Made by a program: the position numbers and the translations under genes. Of a stretch of DNA of 27,977 bases, positions 8,801-15,685 are shown in pieces (the first letter of the stretch is position 1; each line of letters starts with the position of its first letter). The stretch comes from an uncultured Collinsella sp. (GTDB taxonomy: Bacteria > Actinomycetota > Coriobacteriia > Coriobacteriales > Coriobacteriaceae): the NCBI GenBank assembly GCA_900552145.1, contig URYW01000014.1, positions 1 through 27,977 of the forward strand. The letters run 5' to 3'. The notes under the pieces were generated by a model, which had not been told where the DNA came from, made no database searches, and saw only the letters and a program-made list of their open reading frames with translations.

Positions 8801-10248
8801 AGCACCCAGGGGTTGACGTTTAGGAAAAACGGCACCGGTCCTAGGGTAAACTGCTCGGTCCAATTGAGGTCGGTTCTTACCTGGAAGAGGGCCTTAATAT
8901 TGCCGTATGCGGGGTCGTTGTTGTTACCCCAGGTTTTGCCCACCCAATCGTAGGCGAGCGAGCCGTACAGCTGTGTGGCGATATCCATCGTGAACAGCGG
9001 CGTGCAATGGTGACGAAGGAGCTTGGTGTTTCTTGGATCGGTGCCCGAACCGGCACTCATACTCTTGTACTGATTCCACTTCCCCTCCATCTCGTCGAGG
9101 TAGCGGTTTGTCTGCTTGGCGCCCGACTCGCGCGGCGATTTCTTCCAGTATTCCGGATCAGGGTTGCCCGAATCGTTCATATAGCTGGCTGGTTTGTATC
9201 CTCCGCCAAACAGCACGTATCCAGCAAACGAGAAATCGAAGAGGATCGGAAATGTGGGCATCCAGCACGTGAACTTATTGCCGCCGATGCCGGGAAACGC
9301 CGCGGGGAAATCAAACGGAGTGATCTCTTGGTCCATGGTGGTGGGGACGATAGTGGTCGATCCGGATTCCGCCTTTGCCGCCGGCGCGGTAGCAACGGTC
9401 ATGGGGGAGGAGAGCGTGTAGGTTTTGCCCTGGTAGTCGAGGACAAAGCGCAGCTTGCATCCTTCTTCCAGAAGGCTCGACGCTGCATCGAGGAACTTGT
9501 CTTCGAGCGTGAACGTCGCCAGATTATCCGCGCCCGATGCGCTAGCCTTGACTTGGCCAATCTGCGTGACGGTTTCGGATGAGCTGCCCGCAGCGGGCAT
9601 CACTTTATTGATATGCAACGTTGCCTGCCCGCCCTGTGGCAGATGGGCCTGCACGGTAAAAGCGTGCGTGTCGGGCTGATCGTTTGCTGCTTCGTCCGCT
9701 GGCATTGCCATAAACGTGGCGTCGGCGTACTGGATGTCCCATTCGTCGAATGTGAGCTGGCGGAAGTACGGCTTGCCGTCGGAAAGCGGACGTGTGGGCG
9801 CGGTTATGGCGGTGCCGCCCTGGATACGCGCAAGGGGAATCTCGACATCACGGTAGCCCACCATGCTAATGGAGATGCCGCCGTTAAAGTCGTACGCGTC
9901 GAGAAGCGTCGCCTCGTCCACGTAGCCTTCCGAAAGCGGAGCGACCTCAAAGATGGCCGTGCCCTCGTCGTCGGTCGTGGCGGTGAGCTGCTTGCCCGCG
10001 GCATAACGCGACGCGAGCGTGACCTGGGCACCCATGATGGGCGTATTCTTGTTGGCGACGTCGACCACGACCACACCAAACATGGTGCGCGAGAGAACGA
10101 GCACCCTGAAGGGGTCTTTTTCGTCGGCATAGGCTTCGGTGGGCGCGAACGGCAATATGAAGGCGTTTGCGCTTCCCGGCACGCGCGGCAACATAATGCT
10201 CGCCAGCGAGGACGCTCCGGCAACAAGTAGCGAACGGCGATCAAGCAT
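5863..10248 (-). CDS. Large sortase-anchored surface protein with Tat-like signal peptide
   Basis: A 1461-residue predicted cell-wall surface protein. The N-terminus MLDRRSLLVAGASSLAS has a twin-arginine-like motif followed by a hydrophobic segment and a possible cleavage site after ANA. Residues about 46-145 resemble a carboxypeptidase-regulatory/prealbumin-like beta-sandwich (GAQVTLASRYA, then TTDDEGTAIFEV). The long middle is rich in beta structure, with Trp/Tyr/Gly-rich stretches and repeated segments that could form blades, but no catalytic signature was found. A Gly/Ser/Asp linker precedes the sorting signal LAGTGD (1413-1418), an Ala-rich membrane segment and a tail beginning TRR. LAXTG is the form recognised by class E sortases. 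The start at 10248 is chosen because the signal peptide begins there and GGGAG lies 6 nt upstream; an in-frame ATG at 10344 would add 32 unlikely residues. It follows a LuxR-type regulator on the same strand, 155 bp upstream. Adhesion or substrate binding is inference. Confidence 0.85.
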   Translation of the reverse strand: MLDRRSLLVAGASSLASIMLPRVPGSANAFILPFAPTEAYADEKDPFRVLVLSRTMFGVVVVDVANKNTPIMGAQVTLASRYAAGKQLTATTDDEGTAIFEVAPLSEGYVDEATLLDAYDFNGGISISMVGYRDVEIPLARIQGGTAITAPTRPLSDGKPYFRQLTFDEWDIQYADATFMAMPADEAANDQPDTHAFTVQAHLPQGGQATLHINKVMPAAGSSSETVTQIGQVKASASGADNLATFTLEDKFLDAASSLLEEGCKLRFVLDYQGKTYTLSSPMTVATAPAAKAESGSTTIVPTTMDQEITPFDFPAAFPGIGGNKFTCWMPTFPILFDFSFAGYVLFGGGYKPASYMNDSGNPDPEYWKKSPRESGAKQTNRYLDEMEGKWNQYKSMSAGSGTDPRNTKLLRHHCTPLFTMDIATQLYGSLAYDWVGKTWGNNNDPAYGNIKALFQVRTDLNWTEQFTLGPVPFFLNVNPWVLAKLALAVGAHTHGSGAAFFKNISLDYSNTSGSFTIQIGLAVTFGAGVAGVASSAVRGAASLTLFIGYEKAGGHQLPRLRVGADVDVDVILQFVMFKWTTKAWSGSWPTLLDSWNMSVNNGSQYVLQRSELALGGDTPYTLNARFGSAGNIEAGGVPQFIASATIVTNAELLARAEVKATAVNVAPVVRDWDQAVTCIELEADVESDDTGQIEHFVHALMENDENAAPMYEYTYIGQATNAVADSNANSAGVSEDERGGIKPSSDNVLFAGVLSEAHMKLAMIADVECLFRIASVRYGDNGRSRLVVHTKANGTWSAPTPVDFPLGFGEGDVERDGIYDYDFDVVEYTDGRGNQDAYVLLVSGERPAGDNTHFDTASTSGILSVVRLRISNSEVRVISHTSWRSISRGRLQEDGYHCLQCPRITVGKTLVDGRLSGAYLHRRGSTAEKALGSEAEVALECFTLWSDVSGDSLTFRQVLRFPQAPSSIELGEPENINGKMVVPVAYETADGCGCASYAVIGQSIAGWGVMPPDATVPRAVPWPQHSGFLATVNEQLQHITWTRDASAFATQPVGAAGCGPASFSVSNNGRCVLYVENTDGKVGQTYDEEGNPVAVMGKHFRIFASTLAGDLFTEPFVMCELDHPVDQITTFLTSGGMLSALATHIVSAEQSEAELHGIEVPLAACATPTGAVATSGAVVPGAAGESFMDAVRNAGYSLRTAGTIDLYREGSSQPFSSASIGFGANARTASIFDPELSEDAPANDMAHVKYALETLGARFATHPLVADNGNAVLAPGCTAQFRMSFAIPESWSDEVGKRVTLYAKARNLVALDPVTLEEIRPGANSALGAVLHELHVPDAACERSEVQVGVCDSVDTTGLHDAPMTADGSGGSSGGGTDKGGGSGGSSSGGGSGSGSGKDHGNSKRPGKAGALAGTGDVNAPLTAAAAALAAAGAGLIVYSTRRTALENNTADEINSDRPR

Positions 10249-10403
10249 TTTGGGCTCCCATCCCGCAAATATCGGAGGAAATAATCCAATTTTGCGAGAA
10301 GGTGCCCCGTGGTGGTAGTGCCGTTCAAGGGACAAAATGTCCAAATTGATCGAGCGAAGCGCCGGGTTCCGGAACGCGTTCGATACGCTTGGCAGTCCGG
10401 TCG
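10249..10403 (-). promoter_or_regulatory. Leader of the surface-protein gene with two small palindromes
   Basis: The 155 bp between the LuxR-type gene and the surface-protein gene contain GTTCCGGAAC (10366-10375), a perfect 10-bp palindrome, and GGACA-AAA-TGTCC (10330-10342). Either could be an operator, for example for the adjacent regulator. No terminator with a T-run on the minus strand was seen. Confidence 0.35.
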
Positions 10404-11408
10404 CTAACGTAACATATGCGCGACCAGCTCGGCGCGTGTGCCGATGCCAAGCTTTGCGTATACGCCGGATAGGCGGTTTTTAACGGTGCCCGGCGACACA
10501 CCCATATGACGAGCGATTTCGGCGTTGGTCCATCCACGGCAGGCGAGCATGGCCATGGTGAACTCTGTGGTCGTTAGATCGTCGGCCACGTCCTCGCCCG
10601 AATCGGGGTTGTGGATGCGCCGCCAGCCGTAGCTGAAGCGGTACGTGATCTCGATGATGCGCGCGAAGTCGTCAGGGTAGTGCGTTTTTAGGCATGCCGC
10701 GATAAGCCCCTGTAAAAGGCCGTGATGCTCGCCAATGAGCTCAATAAGGCCGTCGGGACGCGCAATGTTCCAAGCAACTCCGAAGTGCGTTTTTGCGGCG
10801 TCGATGTCCTTGAGGCTCATGCATGCCATGGAAGCTGCCAGGTGCAGGAACAGTTCCGAGATCGGATAGCTCCCTTGTTTCATGATCAGGGCGTTTTCCG
10901 CCATGCCCAGACTGCGGCCGTATTCGCCGCGCAGGTACAGGGCATGCGCCATCACGTAGCTGGCGAACAGGCGTAGGCTTTCGGGCAGATGCGCCGCAAG
11001 CGGATAAAACTCTTCGGCGGAATACGGGGAAGGCAGGTGCAGCAGGACGCTCGCGGCCGAGGCGAACAGGATATGCATGGCGTGGACGGCGAGCGATTCT
11101 TCGTCGGTGGGCGCATCGAGAATGCCCGCAAGACAACGGCGGGCGTCGGCGATACGGTTGAGCGACAGACTGGCGTATCCGCAGATAAAGCATGCGGAAT
11201 AGCGCAGCGCGGGATCGGTGGCGTCAAGATAGGGGCGCGCCGTCTTGGCAGCGAGGGTGGCCTGTCCGCGAAAGTACAGCGCTTCTGCCGTGGCAATGGT
11301 GCGCGAATCGGGGTCGGAAATGCCTGCAACCGCAGTGTCAATCTGCCCCGGCACAAAGGCAGTGCACATCAACGGCATGGGAACGCATGGGTAGCCATCG
11401 CAGTCCAT
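10404..11408 (-). CDS. LuxR-family transcriptional regulator
   Basis: A 334-residue regulator with a C-terminal LuxR/FixJ helix-turn-helix: the last ~60 residues contain LACRGWTNAEIARHMGVS and the recognition helix GTVKNRLSGVYAKLGI. The ~270-residue N-terminal part is Ala/Leu-rich and helical, resembling TPR-like repeats of the large LuxR (MalT-type) regulators, but it lacks an N-terminal P-loop and is not a two-component receiver. It probably senses a ligand or protein partner. The ATG at 11406-11408 is chosen because GGGAG lies 7 nt upstream; a more upstream in-frame start would add only 12 residues. It lies between the two-component system and the surface-protein gene on the same strand, so it may control the latter. 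Confidence 0.85.
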   Translation of the reverse strand: MDCDGYPCVPMPLMCTAFVPGQIDTAVAGISDPDSRTIATAEALYFRGQATLAAKTARPYLDATDPALRYSACFICGYASLSLNRIADARRCLAGILDAPTDEESLAVHAMHILFASAASVLLHLPSPYSAEEFYPLAAHLPESLRLFASYVMAHALYLRGEYGRSLGMAENALIMKQGSYPISELFLHLAASMACMSLKDIDAAKTHFGVAWNIARPDGLIELIGEHHGLLQGLIAACLKTHYPDDFARIIEITYRFSYGWRRIHNPDSGEDVADDLTTTEFTMAMLACRGWTNAEIARHMGVSPGTVKNRLSGVYAKLGIGTRAELVAHMLR

Positions 11409-11476
11409 CTTCCATCTCCCAACAGCTGGCAACAATAGCAGCAATTGTACTCCTGTTGCTCGGGACCCCTTTCGTT

Positions 11477-12628
11477 TTACTGTTCGGTTAACGCTACGGA
11501 TCGTTTTGGAAGGCTTACGAGCATGGTGGTCCCGTTCTCGGAACTTGTTTCAACCTCTACCGTGCCACCGTGAAGCGTTGCAATCTCCCAAACGAGCGCT
11601 AGTCCGAGTCCTGCGCCGCCGTATGCCCTGCTGCGGGATTTATCCAGGCGAAAGAACGGTTGGAAGATGCTCTCTCGGTACTGCTTGGGTATTCCCGGGC
11701 CCTCATCTTTGACTCGCAGGAGCACATGGCTGTCGCTGTCGCTGATGGAGACGTTGACAGTCGAGCCGGAGCGGCTGTAACGGATGGCGTTTTCGACCAG
11801 ATTAAACACCAGCCGATAGAGGAGCGTATCACTTCCGATTGTCAAAGCGTCTCCGGCGCAATCGAGGGTTACGTCCTTATTCTCGGCAAGTGGCGCAAGG
11901 TCGGTGAGGACCTCTTCGGACAGGGGACCGAGTTCAACAGCGTCCCCGCAAGGGACGCTGCGGAGCTCACTCATCTCGAGCAATACCTTGGTCATTCGAG
12001 ACATGCGCTCGGTTTGTTCTTGTAGCAGGCCGAGCAGCTCGGCTGTTTCGGGTTGCAAACCGGAGTGCTCGGAGATGAATAGTTCAATCTGTGCTTGCAT
12101 AAGGGCGAGCGGGGTGCGCAGCTCGTGTGCGGCGTTGCCGGTAAACTGACGCTGTGCAGAGAACCCTTCGCCAAGACGGGCGATCATGTCGTTGAAAGAG
12201 GCACTGCATCGTTGTAGCTCGGTGGGCACATCTTCACTGAGTCTGATTTCGCTTAGGTTGTCAGGCTGCACACGCTCAACCTGGGCTGCAAAAGCCCGTA
12301 GCGGTTTGAGCGCACGACCGCTCACAAAGTATGCCAGCGCGCCGCCAAGGAGTGTGACTCCAGCCGTGATGTACCAGGCTGTCGTGCCAAAAGACTCCTG
12401 TGCGTCGTTTACGACGATCGTGACCTCGTCATCGAGGCTCCCCTTCGTTGGGTCAAACGCCTGAGGTGCATCTACGCCGGCTGCGCTAAGGGCCGAGATG
12501 TCACTGCCGATGGCGTCCATGTAGCGCATGCCCGTATAGCCGACCAAGCAGTTCGTCAGCACGCATGCCGCACACGTGAGCAGTGCCGTCATAATCGTTA
12601 TGCGCCATTGCAGCGAAAGCCTTTTCAT
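11477..12628 (-). CDS. Two-component sensor histidine kinase
   Basis: A 383-residue membrane histidine kinase. A first transmembrane helix (about 10-30) and a second (about 84-103) bracket a short ~50-residue extracytoplasmic loop. A HAMP-like segment follows (GRALKPLRAFAAQVE), then the HisKA H-box NAAHELRTPL with phospho-acceptor His168. The HATPase domain has the N-box NLVENAIRYS (Asn280), DEGPGIP and GGAGLGLALV. The start overlaps the last 4 nt of the response-regulator gene, so the two are translationally coupled. The small sensor loop gives no clue to the ligand. Divergence from the CXXC/4Fe-4S/TlpA operon suggests it may sense envelope redox or thiol stress, but this is inference. Confidence 0.95.
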   Translation of the reverse strand: MKRLSLQWRITIMTALLTCAACVLTNCLVGYTGMRYMDAIGSDISALSAAGVDAPQAFDPTKGSLDDEVTIVVNDAQESFGTTAWYITAGVTLLGGALAYFVSGRALKPLRAFAAQVERVQPDNLSEIRLSEDVPTELQRCSASFNDMIARLGEGFSAQRQFTGNAAHELRTPLALMQAQIELFISEHSGLQPETAELLGLLQEQTERMSRMTKVLLEMSELRSVPCGDAVELGPLSEEVLTDLAPLAENKDVTLDCAGDALTIGSDTLLYRLVFNLVENAIRYSRSGSTVNVSISDSDSHVLLRVKDEGPGIPKQYRESIFQPFFRLDKSRSRAYGGAGLGLALVWEIATLHGGTVEVETSSENGTTMLVSLPKRSVALTEQ

Positions 12629-13299
12629 TCGCTATCCTCCATAACGTAGCCCTCTCCAATCCGATTGCGAATCGGGTCGTACCCCAAAGCGATGCGTAGT
12701 TTTTTGCGGAGTGACGAGATGTGAACGCGGATTGCGTTGCTAAAGCTGTTCACGCTGCTATCCCAAACGTGCTCGATAAGCTCCTCTTGACTTACCGGAC
12801 GCCCCTGATTAAGCATCAGGTATTCCAAGATTCCCGTTTCCTTGCGCGTAAGAGATAAAGCCTCGCTGTCCACGGAAGCGATGCGCGCCTTGGTGTCAAA
12901 GCGGAGCTTTCCGCAGGCTAAAACTATGTCGCTTTGTGCGAAGCGCCTGAGGGTAAGGCTGCGGATCCTTGCTGCAAGTTCGTCCAGATGAAACGGCTTG
13001 GTGAGGTAATCGTTGGCGCCGGCATCGAGTCCGTCGACTTTATCGGATACTTCGCCACGCGCGGACAGAATCAGCACCTTGGTCTCGCAGTCGGTTTTCC
13101 TAAGTTCCCTGAGCACGGTCATGCCATCGATACGGGGAAGGTTGAGGTCGAGTACCACGAGGTCAAAGACTTCGACGCCCAGCAGGTCGAGTGCCTCCTG
13201 TCCGTCGTGACAGCAGTCGACGCTGTACGCCAAGTTTCGCAAGCTGCGTGCGATCGTGTCGCACAGCGCTCGCTCGTCTTCGACGATCAAAATACGCAT
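12625..13299 (-). CDS. OmpR/PhoB-family response regulator
   Basis: A 224-residue regulator. The N-terminal receiver has VEDE acidic residues, phospho-acceptor Asp51 in VVLDLNLPRIDG and the conserved Lys101 in YLTKPF. The C-terminal winged helix has LTRKETGILEYLMLNQG and SVNSFSNAIRVHISSLRKKL. The ATG at 13297-13299 is preceded by AAGGAG at 6 nt, and the sequence begins MRILIVEDE, a typical receiver start. It overlaps the kinase gene by 4 nt and is divergent, 90 bp apart, from the CXXC/ferredoxin/TlpA operon. The intergenic TTTATAGT at 13341-13348 supplies -10-like hexamers on both strands (TATAAA for this gene). Confidence 0.95.
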   Translation of the reverse strand: MRILIVEDERALCDTIARSLRNLAYSVDCCHDGQEALDLLGVEVFDLVVLDLNLPRIDGMTVLRELRKTDCETKVLILSARGEVSDKVDGLDAGANDYLTKPFHLDELAARIRSLTLRRFAQSDIVLACGKLRFDTKARIASVDSEALSLTRKETGILEYLMLNQGRPVSQEELIEHVWDSSVNSFSNAIRVHISSLRKKLRIALGYDPIRNRIGEGYVMEDSE

Positions 13300-13389
13300 A
13301 ACAGTCTCCTTGCACATTCCAAATCGCGCTTAACACGGATTTTATAGTCGATATGGTCCAATGGTCGCGTAACGAAAGGAGTGGTTGGG
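13300..13389. promoter_or_regulatory. Divergent promoter region (two-component system / redox operon)
   Basis: TTTATAGT (13341-13348) contains TATAAA on the minus strand, giving a ~35-nt leader for the response regulator, and TATAGT on the plus strand for the redox operon. Matching -35 hexamers are poor, so activation by a regulator would be expected. AAAGGAG at 13375-13381 is the ribosome binding site for the CXXC protein. Confidence 0.4.
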
Positions 13390-13536
13390 TTGTTCAAAGC
13401 GGTAAAACCCGTGGTGCAGGTCGCTTTGTCGATCGTCGGAATTGCCATGGTGCGCTTTGGTGTTATGCGTGGCGAGGCGGATGCCGTGCTGGCCAAAGCG
13501 ATTAGGCTGTGCTTGGAGTGTATCGGAATTGGATAA
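13390..13536 (+). CDS. CD1871A-type small CXXC membrane protein
   Basis: A 48-residue protein that is easily missed because it begins with TTG. The sequence starts MFKAVKPVVQVALSIVG, has one membrane helix (about 6-23), then RGEADAVLAKA and ends IRLCLECIGIG. The C-terminal Cys-Leu-Glu-Cys is the hallmark of the CD1871A family of CXXC proteins, which are encoded before 4Fe-4S NapH-like proteins and TlpA-type thioredoxins in anaerobic Firmicutes and Actinobacteria. TTG at 13390 is chosen over GTG at 13381 because AAAGGAG (13375-13381) overlaps the latter and lies 8 nt before the former. Its stop overlaps the next gene's TTG start by 8 nt, indicating coupling. The role is probably thiol relay, but the exact function is unknown. 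Confidence 0.82.
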   Translation: MFKAVKPVVQVALSIVGIAMVRFGVMRGEADAVLAKAIRLCLECIGIG

Positions 13537-14431
13537 AAGAGAAAACACTGCGTCGCATGTTTTGGCCCGATTTCGCGGATTCATTCAGGCGGCGGCGACG
13601 CTGGTCACCAATATTCACCTGCCAAACTTTGCCAAAGGCGGCATCTATCAGGGCGCGGGAAAAACAGTCTGCGTACCTGGACTTAATTGCTATTCGTGCC
13701 CCGCGGCATCGGGTGCGTGCCCCATCGGGTCGTTCCAGTCGGTGGTAGGTTCATCCAAGTTCAACTTTTCTTACTATGTTACCGGTACGCTCATTTTGCT
13801 CGGCGTGCTGCTGGGTCGCTTTGTATGCGGCTTTCTGTGCCCGTTTGGCTGGCTGCAGGAGCTGCTTCATAAGGTTCCCGGCAAAAAGTTCTCCACGAAA
13901 AAGCTCAAGCCGCTCACGTACATCAAGTACGTCGTGCTGCTGTTTGCCGTGGTGCTGCTGCCCGTCTTGGTGGTTAACGACGTGGGCATGGGCGACCCAT
14001 TCTTTTGCAAGTACATCTGTCCGCAGGGTGTGCTCGAGGGCGCCATTCCGCTGGCGGCTGCCAATGCCGGCATTCGATCTGCGCTGGGACATCTCTTTAC
14101 TTGGAAACTTGCCGTTCTCATTGCCGTGGTAGTGCTGAGCGTTTTGTTCTACCGCCCCTTCTGCAAATGGATTTGTCCACTCGGCGCATTCTATGCGCTC
14201 ATGAACAAGGTGTCCTTACTGGGGATACGGGTCGACGCGTGCAAATGCGTCTCGTGCGGCAAGTGCTCAAAGGTTTGTCAGATGGACGTTGATGTGGTCC
14301 GCGCGCCCAATCATGCCGAATGTATCCGGTGCGGAAAGTGCATCGGGGCCTGTCCCGTCGATGCCATCAGCTATCGCTATGGCCTGGATGTGTCGGCGGA
14401 AAAGATTCCCTTGACCGCCGATAAAAAGTAA
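13529..14431 (+). CDS. NapH/YccM-like 4Fe-4S membrane protein
   Basis: A 300-residue integral membrane iron-sulfur protein expected to carry electrons across or along the membrane. The N-terminal region has CVPGLNCYSCP and ACPIG. There are about four transmembrane helices, with the NapH-type motifs VCGFLCPFG, FCKYICPQG and FCKWICPLG. The C-terminus is a two-cluster ferredoxin domain with CKCVSCGKCSKVCQ and CIRCGKCIGACP. The start is taken as TTG at 13529, overlapping the end of the CXXC gene. GGAG lies ~10 nt upstream, and the following residues DKRENTASHVLARFRGFIQ fit the family's usual beginning, whereas earlier in-frame ATGs would give a Cys-rich nonsense leader inside the CXXC gene. The downstream TlpA lipoprotein is the likely electron acceptor. 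Confidence 0.9.
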   Translation: MDKRENTASHVLARFRGFIQAAATLVTNIHLPNFAKGGIYQGAGKTVCVPGLNCYSCPAASGACPIGSFQSVVGSSKFNFSYYVTGTLILLGVLLGRFVCGFLCPFGWLQELLHKVPGKKFSTKKLKPLTYIKYVVLLFAVVLLPVLVVNDVGMGDPFFCKYICPQGVLEGAIPLAAANAGIRSALGHLFTWKLAVLIAVVVLSVLFYRPFCKWICPLGAFYALMNKVSLLGIRVDACKCVSCGKCSKVCQMDVDVVRAPNHAECIRCGKCIGACPVDAISYRYGLDVSAEKIPLTADKK

Positions 14432-14460
14432 ACGAGCTTCGACAAAACGGAGGAATGACC

Positions 14461-15432
14461 ATGAAGCTTTCTAAGATTGCGGCCCTGTTTATGGTGCCGG
14501 TATTGGCCTTGTGCCTTGTGGCATGTTCGGCGCCCGGTGGCAATGCGAGCGAATCTGCGAGCTCCGATCCCAAGATCGCAGAACTCACTGCGCAGAAGCC
14601 GACCAATGCCGACGAGGCCGCCGAGCTGTATGCGAAGCTCATGAAAAAGGAGAACGATATCCTTTCGAGTGATAACGCGCTGTGGGAAAAGGTATTCAAT
14701 GCGGCAAATAAAGAATCGGCAATGATTGAGGACGGTAGCAATTACGGCGATTTCCTGCTCAAGACCATCGACGGTGCCAAGGATGAGTTCACGGCGGATG
14801 AGCTCAAGACGCTCAAAGCCGGTGCACAGCAGATCAAGGAGATCGAGGACAAGCTCGAGAGCTTGGAGAAGGAGTTCCCCGGCTGTGGAAGCACGCCGAG
14901 CGAAGGCGAGAGCGTCGACGCTTCGGCCGCTGGCATGACGGCTGGTGCCAATGCTTCGAGCGAGGCGACGAAGTTCCCCAGCTTTACGGGCAAGGACCTG
15001 GATGGCAACGACGTGAGCAGCGACGAGCTGTTCTCTAAGAACAAGGTCACCGTCATGAACTTCTGGTTCACCACGTGCAAGCCGTGCGTGGGCGAGCTGG
15101 GCGATCTTGAGAAACTGAATCAGGAGCTTGCCAAGAAGGGCGGCCAGGTCGTGGGCGTCAACTCCTTTACGCTCGATGGCAACAAGGGCGAGATTGCAGA
15201 TGCCAAGGACGTGCTGAGCAAGAAGGGCGTGACATATAAGAACATCTGGTTCAAGTCGGATAGCGAGGCCGGTAAGTTTACGTCAAATCTGTTCTCGTTC
15301 CCGACAACGTATGTCATCGATCAGAATGGCAACATCGTAGGGGATCCAATCGTGGGAGCCATCAGCTCCGCCGAGCAGCGCGCAGCACTCGACAAGCTTA
15401 TCGACCAGGCGATTGCGAATAGCGAGCAGTAA
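14461..15432 (+). CDS. TlpA-family thioredoxin-like lipoprotein
   Basis: A 323-residue extracytoplasmic redox lipoprotein. A signal peptide with lipobox LVAC (Cys22) is followed by a low-complexity linker and a helical, charged segment (about 35-145, LEDKLESLEKEF-like). The C-terminal TlpA/AhpC-TSA domain (about 170-320) has the active site WFTTCKPC (Cys206, Cys209) and the cis-Pro region FSFPTTYVID. ATG at 14461 is preferred over 14455 because GGAGG (14449-14453) lies 7 nt upstream. It is 29 bp after the 4Fe-4S gene. With its two neighbours it probably forms a system delivering reducing equivalents to exported thiols; that it reduces peroxide or disulfides is inference. Confidence 0.92.
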   Translation: MKLSKIAALFMVPVLALCLVACSAPGGNASESASSDPKIAELTAQKPTNADEAAELYAKLMKKENDILSSDNALWEKVFNAANKESAMIEDGSNYGDFLLKTIDGAKDEFTADELKTLKAGAQQIKEIEDKLESLEKEFPGCGSTPSEGESVDASAAGMTAGANASSEATKFPSFTGKDLDGNDVSSDELFSKNKVTVMNFWFTTCKPCVGELGDLEKLNQELAKKGGQVVGVNSFTLDGNKGEIADAKDVLSKKGVTYKNIWFKSDSEAGKFTSNLFSFPTTYVIDQNGNIVGDPIVGAISSAEQRAALDKLIDQAIANSEQ

Positions 15433-15511
15433 AAAACGCGTAAAGCATGGCGAGGATCGTGCGCCGCTGTGCGGAGTAGTCCGCTGCCTTTCAAGATAAT
15501 CTCCACCATAT

Positions 15512-15540
15512 AGAGGTCCCGTTCGGGACCTCTTCTTTTA
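15512..15540 (+). terminator. Rho-independent terminator of the redox operon
   Basis: AGAGGTCCC (15512-15520), loop GTTC, GGGACCTCT (15525-15533), then TCTTTTA. Perfect 9-bp stem. Confidence 0.88.
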
Positions 15541-15685
15541 GGCGCCGTCCCGTTCGTTTTTTGATGCGGTTCCCTACATTCCTCACTGGCTCGGCAAAAA
15601 ATGGGGATAGAGTAGGACAAACGCGTCGAATACGAACGGCGGGGGAGAGCGGGCAAGTGCGTCCGCGTGGGAGAGGTTGCCGTCC

